A stretch of 64,000 nt of DNA, taken from Sepiola atlantica. Its lineage: Eukaryota > Mollusca > Cephalopoda > Sepiida > Sepiolidae. Below, in pieces: positions 31,880-44,334 of this stretch. Location: positions 32,275,324 through 32,339,323 of the forward strand of contig OY744522.1 in the NCBI GenBank assembly GCA_963556195.1, given 5' to 3'. Numbering within the stretch: position 1 is the stretch's first letter; each line of letters opens with the position of its first letter. The translations under genes and the position numbers were made by a program. The notes beneath the pieces were generated by a model that searched no databases, was not told the origin of the DNA, and worked only from the letters and a program-made list of their open reading frames with translations.

Positions 31880-33200
31880 TTTGAACATCAAGTCGATTCC
31901 TTTGACTTTAGATATTCAAGCTGTATCATACCACTTTCGCCGTTCCTAACAGGCAATCCTTTTCCATAATTGGAAAAGAAATTGTCTCATCAATCTGTTT
32001 AAGCCATTTATGGTGGCTTTTCGTTATGGTTCCAAGCGTTCCAATTACAATGGGAATCACCTTTACTTCTTCACATTTCCATAGTCTAACTAATTCCCAT
32101 TTTAGATCTTGATATTTATTTATTTTTTCGTGTTCTTTCTCTTGCACTCTGATATCGAAGGGGCAGGCTATATCAGTGATTAAGCAAGTTCTCTTGTTTT
32201 TGTTTAGAAAGATTAATTCGGGTTTTGAATGTTCAAGAACCTTATCAGTCTGTATGCGCATGTCCCAAAGAAGTTCTCCTGTACCACTTCTGGCTTATGC
32301 TAATACTATTTCTCATTGTGGTCCAATTCATACAGTTTGCATATATTCCAGTGTAGTACCTGACCGACTTTGTTGTGCCCCCATTTTTAATACTGGTGTT
32401 GTGCTAGCATTGTGCATTCAGATACAATATACGCTAAGGTTGCTTCCCTTACATTACACAATCGGCATATCGGTGATTCTGCAGTTTTGTCAATGTAATG
32501 TTTGATAGACCTAGTGTGAGTTGCTTGTTCCTGGGCTGCCATTAAGGTGCTCACAGTAGATCTTTTGAGATCACCCCTGATCAACCAATTCCAGCTGTCA
32601 TTATCTCTAAATGCAGTATTCTTAAAGAATACACGGTGTAGTTTCTTTCCAAATAATTTTAACTCTCTCTTGTAACCTTTGATTCTTTTTCACCCTGTTC
32701 TTAGTATTTCCTATCTTTTCACTTCACAAAGAAGAATCTCATTACTTTCGAAAATATATTTATATAGACAAACTTCTTCTATATTCACGACATCTTCAAC
32801 ACTAAGTACACCTCGACCATCTTTCTTTCTAGATAGATATAATCGATTAGCATCGCCTTTCTTTGCAAATACTCCGTACATTCTAAGCATTTTCCGTGTT
32901 TTAATGTTCAAACATTTTAGTTTATCTACATTGCAGTCAAGTATACCAGCAGTATATCAAATGATAGCTACTGCTCTGGCATTGATAGCATAGATTGTAT
33001 TTCGACTGTGGGTGTGCGATTTAAGAATAACCCTTACTTTTCTGCTGTACTTAGCTGTGACCTGGTTTTTCATTTTCTTGTTTCTAATCCTATCTGCCTC
33101 CAGTATTTACAAGTATTTTTAGCCCCTCTCACTGTATAATTATTTATCAGATCTGTTGTTAGGAGTTCAAGGTCATCTGAGTGGACAAGTTTACTCTTTT
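31880..33200 (-). pseudogene. R2-like LINE 3' half, copy D
   Basis: The minus-strand translation gives, in order: TRKMLRMYGVFAKKGDANRL and YLSRKKDGRGVLSVEDVV (32911-32790), WLIRGDLKRSTVSTLMAAQE (about 32590-32535), a zinc knuckle CRLCNVREATLAYIVSEC (about 32470-32415) whose His is replaced by Tyr, and the endonuclease core with KRTCLITDIACPFDIRVQEK (about 32200-32140) and VIPIVIGTLGTITK (about 32065-32025). It is a different subfamily from copies A-C. The RT is missing; the 5' side ends at a junction with the next LINE near 33200. Confidence 0.75.
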
Positions 33201-35792
33201 TATAGTAAGAATAGCAAATTTGGTGATGCAAACCCAGTCATCCCGTCAGGCCTGCGACCGTCGCCCCTATCCAGGCCGACTGGTTCAAGGACTGATGCAA
33301 AACCTGCCGAGTCGAGACCTCGCCTGACTACGTCGTTAAGGGCAGACTGGCGAGGCAGGCTGCCGGCACTAGATCGACAAGAGAGAGGATGCAGGGCAAA
33401 CTCGTCAACGACCTGACCACAGCGACACCGGTGTGGATGGCACAAACGGAGTCCCAGCCGTTGTGAGACGGTAATCCGGATAGTGTCATTGTCCAAGAGG
33501 GTTCCAAGTGTCGCTGAAGGGATGGCACTGAGCCAAGCACCGCTGTAAGGTGAAGCCGACGCTCTCAGACAGGCAGCTCTATGCTGGTTATTGCTACGGA
33601 CGAGTTCGGCAAACACGTAATGACATTGAATGTCGTCCCAGGACGACTGATGTATGAGATCGGGTGGTTGCTGAAGGTTTGTCGACGTCCATGTTGACAA
33701 AACGGTTGTCAAAAGATCTGAAGACTGGGATTCGAGATATGAGGAGAGAATCTCGTCAACGAGACCTGCCGAAGCGTGAGTCGAGGAAGCATATGCCGGC
33801 AGTGCAGTATCGGTTGCAGAGCGCAAACCAAGGCCACCGAACTGAAACCGCAAAGTTGCCTGGCGTCAACCGGTGTCATCAAAATTTACATTACAAATTT
33901 CACTGGCCGAGCGACGTAAAATTTTGTCGAAATTTTCCAGAAGTTTGACTTTGTTGTAACATGGAGCATTTCTCAGTGTGAATAGAAGTCTGGGCATTGC
34001 AAAACAGTTTTGCAGCAGGAACAGTGCCGCATGAGCGTCGATCATGTTGAGGCGCTCTGCCATAGACTCTAGCTTTGTAGACTTGTCTTGTAGGAATGCA
34101 GCTACACCTTTAGAGCTGATAGGCGACCCAAGAATTATTGTGTTGTCCCGTTCAGTTATTGAGACGGATCCCAGGGCGAGTCGTAGGCCATCTATTCTCC
34201 GTTGAAACTCCACGGTGGAACAGTTCAAGTTGATTATTTCAGATTTGTTAGGGTTAACTAACAGACCAATTTCAGCCAGAGCTGGGACGATCCGTTCAAT
34301 GTTGTGGAGCACCAAATCGATAGAGCCACCTAAAGTGGCGTCGTCAAGATACCAAATGTTGATCGGTGACAAGGAAGATTGGGCAATGTCGTCGACGGCC
34401 AGAGAAAAAAGGAGGGGGCCCATTGGGTCGCCTTGCTGGACGCCTGTAGCCGACGTGATAGAGTTGTTTCCGCACAATAAGAGACTGGGTTCAGCGTAAG
34501 CTGTGTGGGTAAACGGTAGATGTTAGGGACCCGACGATGGCACACGTTAAGAAAATGATCTCTGCGCATCGTGTTGAAGGCATTTGTCATATCTAATTTA
34601 ACTAGTATGGTGCCTTTCTTGCTGAAATTGAATGCTGCTCTGATGGCATGAGCTGCAGCCTCGCAGCCCATTGGGACACCGACGCCCAGTTGAACTGGTT
34701 GAAATTCGGGCGATAGATGTTTTGACGCCTCAAAATAGACAACTTTGGAAGCGAGTCCGCGGAAGGTGTTACCGACAGCTATCGGGCGTATCCCGCCGCA
34801 TTTTTTGCAGAGCGGTCAAGTTAGAGCAGAAAAAGAGATCACGTGCAAACTTCGGAAGTTGGCCGTTAATCAATGAGTTGCAGAGACGGGTAATAACAGA
34901 GCGAAGGCGAAGACCTGCTTCAGCTTTTAGGGGAGCTGTGAGGTCTTTCGAGTGCCCGGGTCGGAGACCGTCAATGCCGCAGCTGCTGCTTGATCGAAAA
35001 GACTTGGGTGCGGACATAACCAGTTCTACCGAAATGTCCTGGCTGTCAATCTCTTCGAAACTAGGAGGGGTGTCCGTGTCCGTTGGGGCCGGTGGGTGTT
35101 TCATTCGGAGAGCGACTAGTACTTCATCCGATGGACGAACGACCGTGCCGTCGGAGGTTATGATTCTTACGGTGGCCGAAACATCGCCCTGTAGGAGTTT
35201 GGTGTTGACCACTTGACGTATTCTCGAAGTGCCAGAGTTTTGAATTGTAGACTCGGTATGTGTGGGTACAGATTGCAGGGAAAAGGCTTCATTAAGGGAA
35301 ACTTTTCTTACAAAATCAGCAATTCTGTGTTTAATTCTGCTGGCGAGAGAATTGCTCTGTGGCTCGCGGTCTGTGGCGAGAGCTTCCACAACAAACAGAA
35401 AGAGCTGAGCCCAAGAGATGTCGTCGTTGCTGTCGAGAGCCCGATTTATGAAAGAAGTGAGGGCGTCGGCTGCAGACATGAGAGCAGCAGCTTTAGGAAT
35501 TTTGATCAGAACGTTTTGTTGTCTACGCTTAGATGAGAGATACTTGAGGATACTTTCAGCATCGAGAGAACCATGGAGGATCTCAGAAATTTTAATCGAA
35601 TGAGGGGGACTTATATGAAGTTTAGAGCGAGAAGGACAGTACCAGGTTGGAATTTCTTCTGAAATTTTTTTCTTGAGGCCAACACATGATAAATGAAAAA
35701 AGATTGCATTGGTTGCAGAGTCGGCCTAGTTTTCGTTTATTAGTGGTTGAGCAGACTTGGCATGGCTGGTCGCTAGAGGATCTGGTAGACAT
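33200..35792 (-). pseudogene. RLE-type LINE, best-preserved copy in window (E)
   Basis: Runs from a likely start ATG at 35792 toward 33200. N-terminus: SSSDQPCQVCSTTNKRKLGR with CNQC, a C-x2-C...C-x2-C zinc finger. Then an open block (about 35610-34769) with SCGIDGLRPGHSKDLTAPLK (RT entry), a frameshift, GTILVKLDMTNAFNTMRRDH (RT motif A; 34620-34560), GVQQGDPMGPLLFSLAVDD (34440-34385) and IWYLDDATLGG, where the YxDD catalytic pair is intact (about 34360-34325). A Trp-to-stop change lies between 33866 and 33853. The C-terminal block (33853-33200) has the zinc knuckle CRCGQVVDEFALHPLSC and the RPDGMT endonuclease motif, after which the protein is cut off. Three or four lesions only, so relatively young. 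Confidence 0.8.
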
Positions 35793-36138
35793 AGTTATGG
35801 TTGGTTATTATTTTAGGGGATCTCGGCAAGTACGGAGCCTTTTTTTCTTTACTTAAAAAAGACAGTAAATGCAAACAGAATGGCATCATTGTTTGATTGA
35901 GACGCCGACGATTCAACCTTTAAAATATTTTTTGGGACAGATATTTGTTTTTTATAAAAAATAATTAAATAAATGAATGAAATTAAAAAATGGCAGTCTT
36001 TATGCCGACTAACCAACCACATACAATTATACAATTAAAAGCACGCGTTTCCAATACGAATTTCAGTTGTTTTGACTGTTTTTATTTTAAATTTTAAATA
36101 AAAACAAGGCTTCGCCCACTTCAAAGAGACAAACGATA
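35793..36138. other. Non-coding spacer
   Basis: AT-rich; nothing recognised. Probably includes the 5' UTR of the LINE to its left. Confidence 0.4.
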
Positions 36139-36840
36139 ATGAATCAATTCGTAGCTTATGCGGGTTGGTTTCCGCATTCGAGGATTTTCCTTAAGATTTC
36201 AGCTGTTTTTATCATTGCTGTCCTTTATATGGTTTCAGTGATCGATTTGATTCCAATTTCTCTCAGTCTTTTCTCCAGGTTTTTTGGGATTGCTCCTAGT
36301 GTTCCTAGTATTATTGGTATTATTTTGACTTTCTTCATGCTCCATATTCCTTTCAGTTCTCTGGCAAGTTCCGTGTATTTGCTTCGTCTTTCCATCTCGT
36401 TGATCTTCACTGTGGTCTTCTGTAACGGCGAAGTCTACGATTTGGCAGGATTTTTTCTTCTTATTAATTAGTATGACAACCGGTCTCATTGCTTGGGTGA
36501 GTTTATCTGTTTGTACCTCCATATCCTATAGGATTTTGTTATTTTCGTTTTCCAGTACTGTCTCCGGTTTGTGTCTGTACCATTTGTCTACATTTTCAAA
36601 ATGCAATCGTTTGCACAGTTCCTAGTGTATTATTTTCCCCACACATGTCTGTTCTTGTATTCCTTTTGGACTAGTTTGCCGCATTCACTTATTATATGAT
36701 TTACTGTTTTGTTTCTTTGCCCTCACAATCTGCATTTACTGTTTTCTTGGGTTTTATCTATTTTAGCTTTAATTTAGTTTGTCCTAATCGCATTGTCCTT
36801 TGCAGCCGTCAGTAAAGATTCAGACAATTCTGCGGTCATT
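36139..36840 (-). pseudogene. R2-like LINE fragment, copy C
   Basis: Same family as copies A and B. The minus strand reads MEVQTDKLTQAMRPVVILIN then KKKKSCQIVDFAVTEDHSED (about 36522-36400) and VKIIPIILGTLGAI (about 36340-36300), the endonuclease region; upstream pieces match the zinc-knuckle region (36740-36600). The 3' end stops at GCTTATGCGGGTTGGTTTCC, before the usual tail, so both ends are missing. Confidence 0.75.
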
Positions 36841-37918
36841 TTGATATTTACGTCTTCATCTATTTAATAAAGTAAAGTCAGTGTTTTTTATTTACTATTA
36901 TGGCTTTCAGACCAAAACCTTCATACCACCAGCCACCTAGGCCAAATCCCGATGCACTTTTCCAGAAAATATGTTCATTTCATTCCCTTTCAAAATTTCT
37001 TACATTTTAACCGAGTAAGCTGCTTTTCCCCACACAGTCATTTACAAGAGATATTGCAGGCATTTTCACTCTCACACTAATATCTACTCCCACAACTCCA
37101 GTGCCACCGAGAATGTTCTTAATGGGGTGACTTTTTTTGATAAAGCGCCACCATTATTTCATTTTTCTTCTTACTATTGTCTATATGCAACACTAGATTT
37201 TAAATGTAAATACAAATCGATCTCTTCACGTATTCTTTTTCAATTCATAGTGTATTTTAGAATGATGGAATACAGGAATAGCGGTTTACAATAACAAAAA
37301 CACAGAACCATCTTACATTTTCATATTAAAAGTAATTATTGAATTTTCTTTCACATTTCGTTACATTTCTGATATATATATAATTCATATCAGAAAACAA
37401 TTACATTCCCGCCTCACATTAAATATTTTTTACATTTAATTTTCATCTTTACTTTTCGATTTTCACCTATTTACAGATATTCAAGAATAAAGGAACATTA
37501 TAAGAATCTAAATTTACGAACGCATAACGAAATAAAACGCGACTATGAAACATGATGGCTAATTTCGTTTTAATTCGCTTCCCAAATAATACTTTTCTAT
37601 TTTTTCTTTTTTCTTTATCTTCTGTTTGAAGATATAGTTCACCTACAAAGAAAATAACTAGCAGATTTATCGAATGAAATTTCCTCTTTTTACAACTCGC
37701 CGTGTCTTCCATTCGTTCACACACATGATTCTCCATTCATTTTGCACAAAAACGTAAACAAATAAACATACGTTTCCGAATCATATACATGCCTATTGCT
37801 TTCGATGAGGTCATTTTTTTCTTTTATTCATGGTAACGGTATTTTTATAGAATCACTTCCGTTTCTATCTCGGACTTTTTACGCAGTTCTTGTTTTTTCT
37901 TCGTATTTGCTTTTTTGA
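36841..37918. other. Non-coding stretch
   Basis: AT-rich sequence with no recognisable gene. An 89-aa minus-strand ORF (37736-37467) has no family signature and AT-driven composition. Confidence 0.4.
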
Positions 37919-39305
37919 GGCATGCTTTTATTTTGTACCTTTGCTTTTATTTTGTACCTTTGCTTTTATTTTGTACCTTGGCTTTTATTTTGTACCTTTG
38001 CTTTTATTTTGTACCTTTGCTTTTATTTTGCACCGTTGCTTTTATTTTGTACCTTTGCTTTTATTTTGTACCTTTGCTTTTATTTTGCACCTTTGCTTTT
38101 ATTTTGCACCGTTGCTTTTATTTTGTACCTTTGCTTTTATTTTGCACCGTTGCTTTTATTTTGCACCTTTGCTTTTATTTTGTACCTTTGCTTTTATTTT
38201 GTACCTTTGCTTTTATTTTGCACCGTTGCTTTTATTTTGTACCTTTGCTTTTATTTTGCACCTTTGCTTTTATTTTGTACCTTTGCTTTTATTTTGCACC
38301 GTTGCTTTTATTTTGTACCTTTGCTTTTATTTTGTACCTTTGCTTTTATTTTGTACCTTGGCTTTTATTTTGTACCTTTGCTTTTATTTTGCACCTTTGC
38401 TTTTATTTTGTACCTTTGCTTTTATTTTGCACCTTTGCTTTTATTTTGTACCTTTGCTTTTATTTTGCACCTTTGCTTTTATTTTGTACCTTTGCTTTTA
38501 TTTTGCACCGTTGCTTTTATTTTGTACCTTTGCTTTTATTTTGCCCCTTTGCTTTTATTTTGTACCTTTGCTTTTATTTTGCACCGTTGCTTTTATTTTG
38601 TACCTTTGCTTTTATTTTGCACCGTTGCTTTTATTTTGTACCTTTGCTTTTATTTTGTACCTTTGCTTTTATTTTGTACCTTTGCTTTTATTTTGCACCT
38701 TTGCTTTTATTTTGTACCTTTGCTTTTATTTTGCACCTTTGCTTTTATTTTGTACCGTTGCTTTTATTTTGTACCTTTGCTTTTATTTTGCACCTTTGCT
38801 TTTATTTTGTACCTTTGCTTTTATTTTGCACCTTTGCTTTTATTTTGTACCTTTGCTTTTATTTTGCACCTTTGCTTTTATTTTGCACCTTTGCTTTTAT
38901 TTTGCACCTTTGCTTTTATTTTGTACCGTTGCTTTTATTTTGCACCTTTGCTTTTATTTTGTACCTTTGCTTTTACTTTGCACCTTTGCTTTTATTTTGT
39001 ACCTTTGCTTTTATTTTGTACCGTTGCTTTTATTTTGTACCTTTGCTTTTATTTTGCACTTTTGCTTTTATTTTGTACCTTTGCTTTTATTTTGCACCTT
39101 TGCTTTTATTTTGTACCTTTGCTTTTATTTTGCACCTTTGCTTTTATTTTGTACCTTTGCTTTTATTTTGTACCGTTGCTTTTATTTTGCACCTTTGCTT
39201 TTATTTTGTACCTTTGCTTTTACTTTGCACCTTTGCTTTTATTTTGTACCTTTGCTTTTATTTTGCACCTTTGCTTTTATTTTGCACCTTTGCTTTTACT
39301 TTTGT
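37919..39305. repeat. 19-bp minisatellite, about 73 copies
   Basis: The unit is TTTGCTTTTATTTTGTACC. Nearly all variation is at two sites: GTACC/GCACC and CCTTT/CCGTT, with rare CCTTG, CCCC and TTTTACTTT changes. As 19 is not a multiple of 3 and the unit has no stop in any frame, all three + frames are open for 461-498 codons and encode the same cyclic hydrophobic 19-residue pattern (FYFVPLLLFCTFAFILYLC). I regard these ORFs as by-products. Confidence 0.95.
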
Positions 39306-39342
39306 GATGACACTGCCTTCTAACGGTCACACTTATTTTTTA

Positions 39343-39370
39343 AGAAAACAAACAAACAAACAAACAAAAA
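39343..39370. repeat. (AAAC)n microsatellite
   Basis: Short AAAC array shortly after the minisatellite. Around 39480-39490 GGTTCAATCCC resembles a Pol III B box, possibly an old tRNA-derived SINE, but no A box is convincing. Confidence 0.8.
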
Positions 39371-39614
39371 ATAGATTATTAATCAAACTTGCACATGCAA
39401 AAGAATGCTAATTTGTATGAGTCAACTCTCGTTATTGCACAAAAATAACAAGATTCTATCTTGTAAGCGGAAAGCTCTGGGTTCAATCCCCGATGAATGA
39501 GGCACGGTGCAACTGTCACTCTTTTTCCTCGTGGACCCGGATGATAGCTGCTACAAAACTTAAACATAACAGACTGACGAAAATGTTATTTGAAACTTAA
39601 ACATGAGAAACGTT

Positions 39615-40440
39615 CATTCGTTAACATTTATGCAGATAACACAACCATCTATGGCAACACTTCAAAGAGCATTAATGATCAAGATCTCTCTGTTTCTCTC
39701 TCTACCGACCTGGAGCACGTAGTGAAATGGGGAAAAAGGTGACTGATTACTTTTAATATATCTAAAATCAAGCTTCTCTTCTTTCACCACCAGCGCTCCG
39801 ATCGTCACTTTGCCCCAATTGAAATAAATGGCTTTCTTCTTGAGGAAGCCCCCTGCTTTGATAAGGTCTTTGGACTGATCTTCACGCCAGACTTCTAATG
39901 GAGGACTTATATCAAATCTGTTGCTAAGGTCGCTGGAAAGATGGTTGGATCATTCTACCACTCCAGAATGTATCTCACTCCTGACGCAATCGTCTATCTG
40001 TATACGAGTCAAATACGCTCTAAGATGGAACACTGTTGCCACATCTAGGGAGGTGCCGCTCAGGGCACTCTTTCCTGCCTTGACAGAGTAAAAGTCGACT
40101 TCGAAATCTAGTGGGGGATCGCCTCTTCTCTTCCCTATAGCCCCTTTCTCACAGAAGAGACGTTATTAGTTTTTCTCTACTCTATCGTGTTTTTTCCATG
40201 ATAGGTGATCGACTGCGCTCCAATCTATTTTCCTCCTGTAAAATATTTACAAGAACTCATCTAGCTACAACCACTGTAAATAATGTTCCTTTCTCCCTCT
40301 GTGTACCTAAAACTAAACGGAATTTCCTCCCAAGAACTATCAGTCTGTGGAACACAATACCATGGGACTGCTTCCCAGCTAACTATAACATGGTCGTTTT
40401 CAAGTCCAATGTTAACAAACTTTGATTGAGCCATCCTCTT
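39615..40440 (+). pseudogene. Jockey/CR1-type LINE reverse transcriptase remnant
   Basis: Frameshifted RT on the + strand. INIYADNTTIYGNTSKSI (about 39625-39680) is the catalytic YADD region with the second Asp changed to Asn. It is followed by LEHVVKWGKRWLITFNISKI (about 39711-39768, one codon a stop), KVAGKMVGSFYHSRMYLTPD (about 39929-39985), and an open end block (40198-40425) with RNFLPRTISLWNTIPWDCFP and VVFKSNVNKL. This end, R-x-I-x-LWN-x-xP...FKSxVNxL, is typical of APE-type LINEs, distinct from the R2-like LINEs elsewhere in the window. Confidence 0.75.
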
Positions 40441-41500
40441 AAATAATCTAGTTTCTGGCCAGTCTCAATCATTGTTACCAATCCTCGCGTTGCTGTTTCA
40501 ATGTACTTCTGACAAACTCATTGACCCTCATCCTCGAGTGGCCTATAGGCCTTGATAAGTGGCGACTCGTTAGTGCATAAAAATGACAGACAAACGCAAG
40601 TGTTATTTTCGACTTAAGTGTGACAGAAGTACGAACAGACGACCACATCATCTTTTCGAGATGCTTGGACGCATTTAAAATACGCCCGTCCAATCTGCGC
40701 GTCTAACAATGCAAATGCTATTTCAAGCTTAAAGTTAACTGACCAAAACACGAACGGCCGACCAACGGGCAGGGACTATTTATAGAGTTGCATGAATACA
40801 TCTAAAAATCTCATTCAGAAGATGATATTCGATTCCAATCTTCTGATCATTCACAGAAAAGAAAGATATTATACAGATATGTACTGACATGTTTTCTTAC
40901 CCACGCATGCGCACTCACCTGCATTGCTGTTGCTCGTGAGCAGTCGCACAATACATAAACGAATACAATGACAGACTTTAATAACGAATAAAGTCACAAG
41001 GAAGACTACATTAAGCTGGTAATAAAACCACTTAACAAAGAAACCTCTTCTTTCAAAAAGGACAATTTGTTACGTATTAATTAGGATAAAATGAGAACGA
41101 GAGGTGAATAATATTCATAAACCCGTTACATCATCGGCTATAAAACAAGATTCGGACCACCCAAAATGGTATGTTCATTCCGACTCGCTGGTCTGTCTTA
41201 TTCTGTGTTCTTATCTGCACATGATCTTCTATGGTTAAATACTATAATATAATATATAATATACTTGCTTATATAGTAGTGATGCATAGATGCATATGCT
41301 GGTATACGTGTTTGCCTAAATGCAAATATATCTATAGTATTACATAGATCTTCAATCACGGAACTTGTAAAACACATTGTATTTTAAAGAAACATTTCAT
41401 TCATTTTTCAATTGTTTCTTTGGCCAATACAGCTTCAGTGTTGATACGTTAAAAACAAACAAGAAGACATTTTTTTTACATAACTTGTATTAAAAACAAA
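40441..41500. other. Non-coding stretch
   Basis: No gene recognised. The first 250 bases may be the LINE 3' UTR; the rest is unique AT-rich sequence. Confidence 0.4.
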
Positions 41501-41577
41501 CAAGCAAACAAACAAACAAACACACAAACAAACAAACAAACAAACAAACAAACAAACAAACAAACAAACAAACAAAC
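41501..41577. repeat. (AAAC)n microsatellite
   Basis: About 19 AAAC units. Followed by TTTATTAATTTGTTCATTTG (41589), which recurs at 42948, so the two sites share a dispersed repeat. Confidence 0.95.
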
Positions 41578-42073
41578 GTTGATATTTTATTAATTTGTTC
41601 ATTTGTTTCTTGATATATACAGCCAGATACTCACTGAAAACACTTCATATTTTGAAGAAAATGAATACTCTATTATTAACTAGCAAGGTTACTTATCGTA
41701 GCCCGGGATCCCAATTTGCTTGATATTGTAATTTAAAATGTCCTATGTTCAAGTTGGGACAAAATCAGAGTACAAATACGTATACACCGGGTGAGATTCA
41801 GACGTAAATATGGTGTAAATATCTAAAATTGTCTGTTATTAAATTTATTCCCGGTGTTGGTGTTATAGGTGAGAGTGGAAAGATGTCCGAGTGTGAAAAT
41901 ACGCCCCACCCATTCCTTTATTTATGACTAATCAAAAGTAAAATAGCGACCAGGAGTGAATATTAAAATCGACCGATAGTGCAACTTTTTTTTTTTTTTA
42001 GAAAACATAGCAATATTTGCCTTTTATGACTGACTAAACAGATGTAATTGTGTAATTTGTATTTATTTGGTAT

Positions 42074-42495
42074 TGGTACAGCTTTTGAACAAAAAAGCGA
42101 CTTATTGTTCAGCATTTTCTGACCGTTTACGTAAACAGCCGGAATATGCTAAAGCGCTTAGTAAATCAGAAGGCTCCAGAAGCAGACTACAACTTTATCT
42201 GAACGAAACAAAATTCTCCCCCCCAAAAAAACCGGACAAAAACGGAACACTTTTATTTAAACATTAACCCTAACCACCCTAACCACCCTAACCACCCTAA
42301 CAGCCCTAACCACCCTAACCACCCTAACAACCCTAACAACCCTAACCACCCTAACAGCCCTAACCACCCTAACAGCCTTAACCACCCTAACAACCCTAAC
42401 CACCCTAACAGCCCTAACCACCTTAACAGCCCTAACCACCCTAACCACCTAACAACCCTAACAGGCGATGTTTGTCCGGTTCAAAAGCTGTACCA
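42074..42495. repeat. Nested inverted repeats enclosing CCCTAA-like array
   Basis: TGGTACAGCTTTTGAAC (42074-42090) and GTTCAAAAGCTGTACCA (42479-42495) are perfect 17-bp inverted repeats. A second, inner pair is ACCGGACAAA (42231) and TTTGTCCGGT (42471-42480). The array of CCCTAACCAC/CCCTAACAG units lies between. A 66-aa ORF at 42067-42267 spans the left part and is probably chance. Confidence 0.8.
42265..42462. repeat. Telomere-like CCCTAACCA/CCCTAACAA minisatellite
   Basis: About 22 units of CCCTAA plus a 3-base spacer (CCA, CAG or CAA), on the strand opposite to TTAGGG at 30.2 kb. The regular 9-base period distinguishes it from a plain telomere array. Confidence 0.9.
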
Positions 42496-44334
42496 GTACA
42501 AAAAACAAGCAAACAAAAAGAAACGGAAAAAAATCTGAAAAAAAATCGTTGTTTCATTGATTATGTTCTTTAAAATGTTTACTTTATTCATAATAACACA
42601 CAATTTATTAAACATTTTATAACTTTTCCCGTGAAAAGTAAAACAACATTTATATCATTGATTTTCTTCACCAAAACTAAATAAATTGTCATAAAAGTAT
42701 ACATACGGTGAGTGTTTTTCTTTCATTTGTTTTCTGTGTTGAACGCCGCCTCGTTTCGGTTTTGAGTCCGCTTTTTCCGGCTGTTTTCGTATTTCTGCGT
42801 CGGCTTTGTCTTGTTCAAAAAAAAACTCTATTAATCTCAAAGATACAGGAGAAAAAGTTGCTCTATTTTATATATACGATTTGTTTCTTGTGAAATGCTG
42901 ATTTAGTCTGAATAAATGCTCTTTCTTTTTTCAAGAAAGTTAACATTTTATTAATTTGTTCATTTGTTTCTTGGTATATTCATCTTTTGTCTGGATACAT
43001 TTTTAATAAGCTTTACAAACGCAATATTACATATAACGAAGACCATGCTGAACTGGTAATAATTCTTATAGTAAAAGTGAAGGCACTGAAGGATATCAAA
43101 GAATCTGATTGGTCCATAACAAGCATAGAGGAGCATTGTTTTTGGCATCAGTGACCTACATAGTCTCATCCGGGTATTTTATTCACAAAGCCGTCCAGAA
43201 AATGTATATGCAACTAAGCACATGACCGGCGAGATTGGTTTTCAGAATCAAATACATCGATATCGGGAGTATCACATTTATCCCAAGTGTGCTTCCAATA
43301 GAGGAAAACCAAGATGGCGACCAGTTCACCAAGTGAAGTTCATAATAATATGACTACTCGCGAGGAAATTTAAGAAAATTCTGATTTGTTATTGTGATCA
43401 GTGGAGAACGCAACAATAAACCCCCTTAACATAGAACTGATTTTACAAGAAAAGAAAGATCCTCATCCCTCAAAGTCGTAGGTTTTTGAATATCCGTTCT
43501 CACATACACACAATCTGATATATTGTAATATATAAAGATTATGTCTCCGTCTGTAACAGAAACTACGTCACTATCTACGCTCCTTTTTTATTTTAGATGA
43601 AATTTAATTTAATCACCAAGAAACAGCGCCTTATCTGATTTACACTCTTAACCCATCTATCTACTTTCCTTTAATACCCAATCCAATGTATATATGCAAC
43701 AAAATCGTAATTCATAGATTGAATAGTATGGCTAATTAACGTATTGATTAAAAAAAATGATTTTAATAAATTACTTACTTATTAGTTGTTTTCATTTCAA
43801 TACATATTATAACTATTTTCATGGATTAATATGCAAGGGAAGCAATAAAACAAAACCGTAATTTGCATTGTCTACATTATTTAGTTAAAAAGGTAAAGTT
43901 AGTAAATATTACAATGAAATAGGAGTAAATGGAGTAACCAGCATCTCTAACGTATTATTTGCATGAGGTAAATGTTGTCTTTTTATTTAATTAATATTAT
44001 TATTTTTAATATTAGCATCAAAGGAAAAATAAGTCATTCAAACAAAAATAATTAATATTAACCATTAAATTAAATTATTTTATCAAGTTGACGAGAATGA
44101 CTGTTTCTTTGGAGTTCAACGTTGTAGGAATAGTTTCATATTTCTGTTTGATTTCTTTCTTTTAATCGTTTGCTAAGAAATTAATACTAATTTCGTAATT
44201 TTGTTTGAAATAACTGTGATGCACGCTATTCGGGACAAATTTGACACTTTTTTTGGAAAGAAAAACGGTCATATCTTGGCCAATAATTGATTTATTCTCA
44301 AATTCAATGTGCATCTCTTCGAGGATCTATTGTC
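42496..44334. other. Long non-coding stretch
   Basis: AT-rich, no gene, RNA gene or terminal repeats recognised. ORFs of about 60-70 aa on both strands (for example 42708-42893 and 43169-42960) look like chance. Confidence 0.4.

Noticed and set aside
33156..35216. Several plus-strand ORFs of 86-181 aa
   Set aside because: Antisense shadows of the minus-strand LINE copy E.
37890..39411. Three overlapping ORFs of 461-498 codons as a membrane protein
   Set aside because: They translate a 19-bp minisatellite with no stop in any frame; all three frames give the same cyclic peptide.
39470..39500. tRNA gene from GGTTCAATCCC
   Set aside because: No cloverleaf and no convincing A box; at most an old SINE fragment.
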